Shown here in pieces: positions 8,636-14,385 of a stretch of 17,976 nucleotides of DNA. Within the stretch, counting starts at the first letter, position 1, and every line of letters begins with the position of its first letter. Source of the stretch: Clostridia bacterium (lineage in GTDB: Bacteria > Bacillota > Clostridia > Oscillospirales > CAG-382); assembly GCA_017959195.1 (NCBI GenBank), contig JAGDBE010000140.1, forward strand, positions 1 through 17,976. Reading direction: 5' to 3'. Under the pieces are notes generated by a model. That model did not search any database and was not told the DNA's origin. It saw only the letters and a list, made by a program, of their open reading frames with translations. A program made the position numbers and the translations under genes.

Positions 8636-9223
8636 ATGGAAATTAAAGTATGCAATTTGACCAAATCTTTCGGAGACAATACTGTATTGAATAACTTTTC
8701 CGAAGTATTTTCCGACGGACTTACCACCTGCATTATGGGTGAATCGGGCTGCGGAAAGACCACGCTTTTAAAAATACTTGACGGAACGCTTGAATATGAA
8801 AGCGGGGAAGTTACCGATCTTGAAAATATAAAAAAATCCGTCGTTTTTCAAAACGACAGACTGATAGACACTCATACCGTTTACAGAAACGTAAGGGTAA
8901 TTTGTGGTAATAACGTCACAAAACCGCAAATTCTTACGGCTTTGGGCGAAGTAGGTCTTTCTAACGACGTTCTTTACGAAAAAATATCAAATCTCAGCGG
9001 AGGAATGAAGCGCAGAATATCAATTATATGCGCAGTCCTCTACGGCGGGGAAGTGTTTTTGCTCGACGAGCCCACAAAAGGACTTGACGACAACAATAAA
9101 AAGAACGTTATCGACTATATAAAGGCAAATACAAAGGGCAAAACCGTAATATGGGTAACTCACGATAAAGATGAGGCAAATTATGCCGCGGATAAAACGG
9201 TATATATGAAAAAAGAGCAGTGA
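8636..9223 (+). CDS. ABC transporter ATP-binding protein, short form
   Basis: A 195-residue ATPase subunit of the importer. All catalytic motifs are present: Walker A GESGCGKT (35-42), Q-loop Gln72, signature LSGGMKRR (120-127), Walker B FLLDEP with Asp144/Glu145, D-loop KGLD, and switch His176. It is about 50-60 residues shorter than usual SsuB/TauB-type ATPases (about 250). It lacks the C-terminal extension and has a compressed helical region between the Q-loop and signature, yet is not visibly broken. ATG 8636 lies four bases after the permease stop, with gagagga as ribosome site. The stop codon sits inside the terminator hairpin. Last gene of the apparent lepA-hemW-importer unit. Confidence 0.9.
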   Translation: MEIKVCNLTKSFGDNTVLNNFSEVFSDGLTTCIMGESGCGKTTLLKILDGTLEYESGEVTDLENIKKSVVFQNDRLIDTHTVYRNVRVICGNNVTKPQILTALGEVGLSNDVLYEKISNLSGGMKRRISIICAVLYGGEVFLLDEPTKGLDDNNKKNVIDYIKANTKGKTVIWVTHDKDEANYAADKTVYMKKEQ

Positions 9224-9239
9224 AAACTGCTCTTTTTTT
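9211..9239. terminator. Bidirectional terminator between the convergent ATPase and rsmG genes
   Basis: Stem aaaagagcagt (9211-9221) pairs with actgctctttt (9226-9236) around a GAAA tetraloop, followed by seven Ts (9233-9239). On the other strand the same hairpin ends in a run of six Ts, so it can also stop transcripts coming from rsmG, whose stop codon is only a few bases away. The TGA of the ATPase gene lies within it. Confidence 0.9.
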
Positions 9240-9244
9240 ACATA

Positions 9245-9985
9245 TTATAACGGTTTTTTAAGAATTACGGGGTATCTTCTCGGGAAAATCTGGTTTGTCG
9301 GCTTTACCTTTCTTATTACGACCAGAGCATGCTCAAATACCGTTTTGTCCTGTAAATTCAGATACGCGGGATAAACTTTTTCTATTTTTCCTCCGAGCGC
9401 CGTTATTGCCTTTTCGGAAAGTGAAAGCTCGCTTGCGGGGTTTGATTTGTCGCATTCCTTTAAGCTTTTGTATGCGATGAAAATGCCGCCTTCCTTAACG
9501 TAGGGAATACAAAGCTCCGACAAAATCGGAAGGGAAGCGACGGCTCTTGATACCGCAACGTCGTATTTTTCTCTGTGCCCGTCTTTTATGAGTTCTTCGG
9601 CTCTTTCTGCATAAAAATCGCAATCATAACCGAATTTTTCGCAAACGTTCTGCGCAAATTTCAATTTTTTCTCGGTGCTGTCAAGAAAAGTAAGATTAAT
9701 GTTGTTCTTTACAATTTTGAGGGGAAGTCCCGGAAATCCGCCGCCGCAGCCGACATCTATAATGCTTGCTCCGTCGGGAATAAGCGAATAGGAAAGTGGA
9801 TACAGCGAGTCAATAAAGTGCTTTGTGCAGATTTCGTCTTCCGTCTTTAAAGAAGTGATGTTTGTATGCTCGTTGAACTCGATGAGCATATCGTAAAGAA
9901 CGTCAAACTTTTCGGCGGTATCCGAAGAACAGGTAATTTTATTGTTTTTACAAAAATCAAAAACTTTTTTGGAAATATATTTCAT
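9245..9985 (-). CDS. rsmG: 16S rRNA (guanine527-N7)-methyltransferase RsmG
   Basis: A 246-residue SAM-dependent methyltransferase. Motif I is IDVGCGGGFPGLPLK (about 76-90, with GCGGGFPG at 79-86), diagnostic of RsmG (GidB). The segment VSRAVASLPILSELC and the C-terminal YPRR-like tail ending in KKPL also fit the family. It methylates G527 of 16S rRNA in the small subunit; loss of it in other bacteria gives low-level streptomycin resistance. Its ATG overlaps the ruvX stop as ATGA (9982-9985), so the two are translationally coupled. The gene converges on the importer operon and shares its terminator. Confidence 0.95.
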   Translation of the reverse strand: MKYISKKVFDFCKNNKITCSSDTAEKFDVLYDMLIEFNEHTNITSLKTEDEICTKHFIDSLYPLSYSLIPDGASIIDVGCGGGFPGLPLKIVKNNINLTFLDSTEKKLKFAQNVCEKFGYDCDFYAERAEELIKDGHREKYDVAVSRAVASLPILSELCIPYVKEGGIFIAYKSLKECDKSNPASELSLSEKAITALGGKIEKVYPAYLNLQDKTVFEHALVVIRKVKPTNQIFPRRYPVILKKPL

Positions 9986-10410
9986 TGTTCTTCCTTATTT
10001 TTCTGTAAATCAAGATATGTCTGCAGTATAATCTGCGCGGAAAGTGTATCTATTTTTTCTTTGCGCGACTTTCCGTGCGTTCCCGTAATGTTCATGTATT
10101 CAGACGCAAGAATCGTCGTTCTGCGCTCGTCGATATATTCAATTAATAATTCGGGTTTACTTTGCAGAAGTTTTTCGGCAAACGCTTTTATCTTTGACGC
10201 TGCTTGACCTTCTGTTCCGTCCATATTAAGAGGAAGTCCGAGCACTATTTTTCCGACTTCGTTTTCTTCAATAACGGGAAGAATTTTTTTAACTGCGTCG
10301 TTCATGCCTGAAATATCAAGTTTTCCTATTCCGCCGGCAAGAAAGCCCGAAACGTCGGATAAAGCAAGACCTATTCTTGCGTCTCCGTAATCCACTCCCA
10401 AAATTCTCAT
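9982..10410 (-). CDS. ruvX: RuvX/YqgF-family putative Holliday junction resolvase / pre-16S rRNA nuclease
   Basis: A 142-residue RNase H-fold protein of normal family length. It shows the N-terminal MRILGVDYGDARIGLALSD (metal-binding Asp7), the VLGLPLNMDGTEG loop at about 57-67, and DERRTT at 94-99, the three conserved YqgF blocks. Family members are reported to process the 5' end of 16S rRNA and have also been described as Holliday junction resolvases; sequence does not decide which applies here. ATG 10410 follows ggag. The gene begins only 20 bases after the end of rnpB on the same strand, and I see no separate promoter in that gap. It overlaps rsmG by four bases. Confidence 0.93.
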   Translation of the reverse strand: MRILGVDYGDARIGLALSDVSGFLAGGIGKLDISGMNDAVKKILPVIEENEVGKIVLGLPLNMDGTEGQAASKIKAFAEKLLQSKPELLIEYIDERRTTILASEYMNITGTHGKSRKEKIDTLSAQIILQTYLDLQKNKEEQ

Positions 10411-10430
10411 ATTAACTCCATAAAAATATT

Positions 10431-10771
10431 ACCGTGCCTGTAAGCCGGGTTCTGTTTTAGACAGCTATCTATCTTGGCTTTATGTCGCCATAAAGCTCTG
10501 TGCCGCCAGCGGATATGCAGGGCAGCATTGTCAAAATGACGCTCCGCAGGCGTTGCTTCGGATAGGGTTTACACGGCCGCAAAGTCGCCAGTGCGCCGGT
10601 GAGCTTTTACCTCGCCTTTTCATCCTTACTGCAAAAGCAGCGGTTATTTTCTGTTGCACTTTCCCTGAGGTTTCCCTCGGCAGACGTTATCTGTTATCCC
10701 GCCCATATGAAGCCCGGACTTTCCTCACGCAAATACCTTTCGGCGTATTGCGCGCAGCTGTCCGGCACGGC
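10431..10771 (-). ncRNA. rnpB: RNase P RNA, bacterial class A
   Basis: Read on the minus strand, this about 341-base stretch has the universal RNase P RNA blocks. The 5' P4 segment GAGGAAAGTCCGGGC is at about 10712-10726, CAGGGAAAGTGCAACAGAAA is next, then GTAAGGATGAAAAGG and the GGTAAAAGCTCACCG segment, and the 3' P4 segment AGAACCCGGCTTAC near 10440-10453. The ends close into helix P1: gccgtgcc at the 5' end pairs with ggcacgg at 10431-10438. The arrangement is the ancestral A type, as found in Clostridia, not the Bacillus B type. It is the catalytic subunit that removes 5' leaders from pre-tRNAs. A + strand frame through here (10553-10843) is not a gene. End points come from P1 pairing and the promoter and are good to a few bases. 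Confidence 0.96.
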
Positions 10772-10777
10772 ATTTTA

Positions 10778-10806
10778 ATTATATCTTTTTTTTACAAAAG
10801 TGTCAA
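10778..10806 (-). promoter_or_regulatory. Promoter of rnpB, perfect sigma-A consensus
   Basis: On the minus strand, TTGACA (10806-10801) and TATAAT (10783-10778) are separated by exactly 17 bases. The predicted start of transcription, seven bases after the -10, falls at 10771, the first base of helix P1 of RNase P RNA. A 12-base palindrome, caagt-ac-acttg at 10804-10815, overlaps the -35. Confidence 0.93.
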
Positions 10807-10839
10807 GTACACTTGTTACCGATATTTTACCGACTTTTA

Positions 10840-10868
10840 TTGACTGTTTACCCGTAATATGGTATTAT
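10840..10868 (+). promoter_or_regulatory. Promoter of the exonuclease-tcdA-cca operon
   Basis: TTGACT (10840-10845) and TATTAT (10863-10868) are spaced by 17 bases, and TG at 10860-10861 forms an extended -10. It faces away from the rnpB promoter, with about 33 bases between the two -35 elements. The first gene starts at 10901 behind an aggaaag ribosome site. Confidence 0.8.
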
Positions 10869-10900
10869 ATATACAAGATTTGAGATTTTAAGGAAAGAGT

Positions 10901-11868
10901 ATGAACTACATATTTTTGGATTTGGAATGGAATCAGCCGACGTCTTTTGACAAATTGAATTATAAAGACGGTTTGTGCCTGAATGCCGAAATAATACAGA
11001 TAGGCGCCGTGAAAACCGACGAAAAATGCAACTTTTCCGACAGTTTTGACCGCAAAATTAAGCCTAAAATACTTACAAAATTCAATAAATCGGTAAAAAA
11101 TCTCACCGGAATTTCAGAAGCAGACCTCAATAACGCAGAATCATTTGCGGATGTTATTTCCGATTTCAAAGAATGGTGCGGTAAAGATTATATCTTCTTT
11201 ACGTGGGGATACGACGACATAAACGTGCTTGGAAATAATCTTCAGTACTTCAAAATGGATACGACGTGGCTTCCCGAGTTTTATAATCTTCAGATTATGT
11301 TCTGCAGGCAGAATACCGAGGAAAACAAGCAGTACTCTCTGTCATTTGCTTCAAAATTTTTCAATATAACCGTTGACAAACCTCTTAATAACGCGCTTAC
11401 CTACTCATACATCACGTCTCTTATCGCAAAACATATGGATATAAAGCAGGGGATAAAAAAATACAACGTTATGGTATTCAAGGATAAATCCATCCCCGAA
11501 CATATGAAAAGAATCATTTATAAAGGACGTACAAAGGAATTCACGGATACAACAATATTATTTTCAAAACAAATATTTTATCTCCGGTATGCCCGGAATG
11601 CTCGCACCCGTTAAAAATTACCGACAGCGCAAAAAACGGACTGTTTTCATATATGTGTATCGGAAAATGCGCAAAACACGGTATTTTTGCAAAGAGCCTC
11701 AGAATTTACAAGACCTCCGACAACACCTTTGCGGCGACGGAATGGCTTTATACCGTCGATAAATACAATAAAAAATATTTTGAAGAACAAATTATAAAAA
11801 TGCGCGAGCAGGATAAAAGAAAAAGTAATTTAAGAACAAAACCAAAAGAGGACAAACATGCCGAATAA
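10901..11868 (+). pseudogene. DEDD-type 3'-5' exonuclease with C-terminal zinc ribbon, frameshifted
   Basis: The first frame (10901-11614, 237 residues) begins MNYIFLDLEWNQ, with the DxE metal ligands Asp7 and Glu9 of the DnaQ/KapD-like exonuclease fold, and has WGYDD (Asp105 or Asp106) as the second motif. The frame then runs into an arginine-rich tail typical of out-of-frame reading. From about 11524 the -1 frame is open to 11868 and encodes a zinc ribbon: CPEC, then CIGKC followed by AKHGIF, then a basic tail. Clostridial members of this family carry that ribbon on the same chain, so this is one gene split by loss of a single base, most simply in the T-run at 11576-11579. The third catalytic motif is also degraded: where HxALxDAYYTA is expected there is NNALTYSYITS (from Asn163), losing the catalytic His and Asp. 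The tail overlaps the tcdA start by 11 bases. A sequencing error could explain the frameshift but not the changed residues. Confidence 0.72.
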
Positions 11869-12559
11869 CCTATTTGCAAGAACGGAAATGCTTTTGGGAG
11901 CGGAAGCTCTCGAAAAACTTAAAAATTCAAAAATACTTGTTTTCGGCGTAGGCGGTGTCGGCGGCTACGTCTGCGAAGCGCTTGCAAGATGCGGCGTCGG
12001 TGAAATTGACGTCGTTGATAAGGATACCGTTGACGAAACGAATATAAACAGACAGATTATCGCGGATACGACAAATATAGGAATGCCAAAGGTCGACGCG
12101 GTTAAAGAGAGAATGCAGCGTATTAATCCCGAAATAAAAGTTAACGTTTTCAAGACTTTTTTCCTTCCCGAAAACGCAGATTTTGTTGATTTTTCAAATT
12201 ACGATTATATCGTCGACGCAGTTGATACCGTAAGCGCCAAAATAGAAATAGTTAAAAGAGCAAAAGAAAATAGCGTTCCCGTAATTTCCGCCATGGGCAC
12301 GGGAAACAAGATAAATCCGCAGATGCTTGAAGTCGCGGATATTCAAAAGACGTCTGTCTGCCCGCTTGCAAAGGCGGTAAGACTGCTTTGCAGGAAAAAC
12401 GGAATAAAGCACTTAAAAACAGTATATTCAAAGGAAATTCCGATTAAAAAAGAAGAAAACGGAAGAACCCCTGGAAGCATATCCTTCGTTCCGTCGTCCG
12501 CCGGACTTCTGATGGCTTCCGAAATCGTAAAAGATATTACCGGTATAAGAAATGACTGA
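11858..12559 (+). CDS. tcdA: tRNA threonylcarbamoyladenosine dehydratase TcdA (E1-like)
   Basis: A 233-residue ThiF/E1-superfamily protein. The nucleotide-binding loop FGVGGVGGY (29-37) is followed by DKDTVDETNINRQ (54-66) and IVDAVDT (118-124), which bind and adenylate the substrate, and by Cys178 in SVCPLAK. Length, the N-terminal NLFARTEMLLG and the TGNKINP segment fit TcdA (CsdL/YgdL), which cyclises t6A37 of ANN-decoding tRNAs to ct6A using ATP. It is less likely to be ThiF or MoeB, which would sit with thiamine or molybdopterin genes. The start overlaps the upstream exonuclease tail (gagg ribosome site within it), and the end overlaps cca by eight bases, so it is the middle of a tight three-gene operon. 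Confidence 0.9.
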   Translation: MPNNLFARTEMLLGAEALEKLKNSKILVFGVGGVGGYVCEALARCGVGEIDVVDKDTVDETNINRQIIADTTNIGMPKVDAVKERMQRINPEIKVNVFKTFFLPENADFVDFSNYDYIVDAVDTVSAKIEIVKRAKENSVPVISAMGTGNKINPQMLEVADIQKTSVCPLAKAVRLLCRKNGIKHLKTVYSKEIPIKKEENGRTPGSISFVPSSAGLLMASEIVKDITGIRND

Positions 12560-13775
12560 ATATAAAATTATTCTGCCCTGTTATATTGAAATAATAATAT
12601 CCGAACTCGAAAAGCAAGGCTTTGAATGCTATGCTGTTGGGGGATGCGTAAGAGACGGCGTTATGAATCTGCCCTTGTACGACTATGATCTGACGACAAA
12701 CGCAAGCCCGAAGCAGATTCACGAAATATTTGAAGAAAATTATAAACTCATCGATACCGGAATCCGCTTCGGAACGGTAACGCTTGTTGCGGAAGGGCAT
12801 AACGTCGAAATTACGACGTTCAGAACGGAATCGGATTATACCGACAACAGACGGCCTGAGAAAATAGAGTTTTCTTCAAACCTTAAAGAAGACCTGTCAA
12901 GGCGCGATTTTACGGTAAACGCCCTCGCATACAGTAATCGCACGGGTTTAATCGACTGCTTTTCCGGAATTGATGATATAAACAATAAAATTATCCGCTG
13001 TATCGGAAATCCCGACGACAGACTGACAGACGATGCGCTGAGAATACTTCGCGCGCTCAGATTTTCCTCAAAACTCGACTTTTCAATAGAAGAGAAAACA
13101 AAAAAATCTTTAAACAAAAACGCGCCCCTTCTAAGCAACATCTCAACCGAGCGCATATATTCGGAAATAAATAAAATGCTGTCCGTAAAAAACGAAAAGA
13201 GAATAAAAACGATTTTCGACGGAAACAGACCTGTTTTTGAGGTGATTTTTCCCGAAATTGCAGTTTTTTCAGATAAATCTTACAATAACTTTTCGGCTTC
13301 TCTTTCGCGGCTTTCCGGAGACTCCGTATCATGTCTTGTTTATATTGCCTGCAAACTTAAATTTTCCGACAAACGCATGTCGGATTTGAAATACGAAAAA
13401 TCAATAAAGAAAGCGTCGGACACAACGTCGCAAACGCTTGAATATCTCAAAAAAACGAAGCTTTCCGACACCGATTTTATGCTTGCATCTGCAAATTACG
13501 GCGAAAAAGCGGTGCTGTATGCCGCAAAAATCATTGACGCCGAGGCAGGGGAGTCAAAGTACTTTGGAAAAATAAAAGATTTACTTGATCGCGAATGCGT
13601 TTCATTAAAGGAGCTTGCAATAGGCGGAAAAGACTTGAACGCGCTCGGTATTTACGGAAAAGACGTGTCGGAAATTCTCAAATTCCTATTAGAAGCCGTT
13701 ATTCTGAAAAGGTGCAGAAACAAACCTTCCGACCTGATTGAATATTACAAAAGCAATTATAAAAAGAGAAGTTGA
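12552..13775 (+). CDS. cca: CCA tRNA nucleotidyltransferase
   Basis: A 407-residue class II nucleotidyltransferase of the poly(A) polymerase family. The head shows GGCVRD (30-35) and the metal-binding DYD (Asp44/Asp46, in YDYDLTTNA), then RRPEKIEF and RRDFTVNALAY (117-127), and the DDALRILRALRF motif that forms the nucleotide template. The body and tail domains follow with weaker conservation. It builds or repairs the 3' CCA end of tRNAs without a template. A close relative, poly(A) polymerase, cannot be excluded by motifs alone, but there is no second candidate here and the tcdA neighbour fits a tRNA role. It overlaps tcdA by eight bases, and its stop codon lies in the loop of the terminator that closes the operon. 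Confidence 0.93.
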   Translation: MTEYKIILPCYIEIIISELEKQGFECYAVGGCVRDGVMNLPLYDYDLTTNASPKQIHEIFEENYKLIDTGIRFGTVTLVAEGHNVEITTFRTESDYTDNRRPEKIEFSSNLKEDLSRRDFTVNALAYSNRTGLIDCFSGIDDINNKIIRCIGNPDDRLTDDALRILRALRFSSKLDFSIEEKTKKSLNKNAPLLSNISTERIYSEINKMLSVKNEKRIKTIFDGNRPVFEVIFPEIAVFSDKSYNNFSASLSRLSGDSVSCLVYIACKLKFSDKRMSDLKYEKSIKKASDTTSQTLEYLKKTKLSDTDFMLASANYGEKAVLYAAKIIDAEAGESKYFGKIKDLLDRECVSLKELAIGGKDLNALGIYGKDVSEILKFLLEAVILKRCRNKPSDLIEYYKSNYKKRS

Positions 13776-13790
13776 AGCTTCTCTTTTTTT
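13761..13790 (+). terminator. Intrinsic terminator after cca
   Basis: Stem aaaaagagaag (13761-13771) pairs with cttctcttttt (13778-13788) around a 6-base loop, ending in a seven-T run (13784-13790). The core is only six GC-containing pairs, weaker than the mgtE terminator but well placed. Confidence 0.85.
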
Positions 13791-13800
13791 ATTAAAAAAT

Positions 13801-13910
13801 TTAATAAATATTACAATTTAACTATTGACAAATAATGGTAAAAAGTATAAAATTATAAAAGTTAGTTAATTAATAAATTCTGTCAATTAATAAATTATCA
13901 CTTAATAAAT
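13801..13910 (+). repeat. Repeated TTAATAAAT boxes around the marR promoter, candidate operators
   Basis: TTAATAAAT occurs at 13801-13809, 13870-13878, 13887-13895 and 13902-13910. The second and third copies lie in a longer identical 12-mer aattaataaatt (13868-13879 and 13885-13896) with a 17-base period. Three copies fall between the promoter -10 and the Shine-Dalgarno, where a bound repressor would block transcription. A palindromic core ttaattaa (13866-13873) is next to the second copy. Low sequence complexity (nearly all A/T) makes chance repetition a real alternative. Confidence 0.4.
13825..13853 (+). promoter_or_regulatory. Promoter of the marR-ABC exporter operon
   Basis: A consensus -35 TTGACA (13825-13830) is followed 17 bases later by TAAAAT (13848-13853); TATAAA at 13846-13851 is an alternative at 15 bases. 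It follows the cca terminator and precedes marR, which has a full consensus ribosome site AAGGAGGT at 13911-13918. Confidence 0.72.
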
Positions 13911-13924
13911 AAGGAGGTATAACG

Positions 13925-14383
13925 ATGTTCAAAAATCACACCCGCTCAAACAAAGAAAACGCAATGTTTCTTTTGATGGCAATTCAAAGAAAGAGAAGAT
14001 GCATCTTCGAAAGAATGGTTGAAAATACGGGGTTATATTCAAGCCAGCATAAAATGTTGATGTATCTTCACAGAAACAACGGCTTTTTCCATTCGCAAAA
14101 GGATTTGGCCGCAAATCTCGGAATAAGCCCGCCCGCAGCGGCAGTTACGCTAAAAAAGCTTGAAAATCAGGGCTATATTTCAAGGTCTGTTTATGAGGAC
14201 GATTCCAGAATAAACAATATCGAACTTACCGACAAGGCAAGACAAATAATAAATCAGACTTTCGATTGCTTCAATAAGCTTGACGAGATAGCGTTTTCCG
14301 ACTTTACCGATGAGGATATCGCAGTACTTACAGGCTACCTTACAAAAATGCATAACTCCTTAAAGAAAGGCATGGAACACTGA
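13925..14383 (+). CDS. MarR-family transcriptional regulator
   Basis: A 152-residue protein with the MarR winged-helix layout. An N-terminal helix for dimerisation (about 10-35) leads to the helix-turn-helix SQKDLAANLGISPPAAAVTLKKLENQGYI (about 57-85), a wing with the conserved DDSR (92-95) and NIELTDKA, and a C-terminal dimerisation helix. MarR proteins are dimeric repressors that leave their operator on binding small hydrophobic ligands. The gene is first in an operon with two ABC exporter genes (two bases to the next ATG), so it most likely represses its own operon from the repeated boxes upstream. The ATG at 13925 has the strongest ribosome site in the window. Confidence 0.93.
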   Translation: MFKNHTRSNKENAMFLLMAIQRKRRCIFERMVENTGLYSSQHKMLMYLHRNNGFFHSQKDLAANLGISPPAAAVTLKKLENQGYISRSVYEDDSRINNIELTDKARQIINQTFDCFNKLDEIAFSDFTDEDIAVLTGYLTKMHNSLKKGMEH

Positions 14384-14385
14384 CA

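Noticed and set aside
10553..10843. 96-codon plus-strand frame
   Set aside because: It is antisense to the RNase P RNA and its promoter; no ribosome site and no protein features.
11561..11580. Programmed -1 ribosomal frameshift in the exonuclease gene
   Set aside because: No X-XXY-YYZ slippery heptamer is in phase and no strong stimulatory hairpin follows; a one-base loss plus damaged catalytic motif is simpler.
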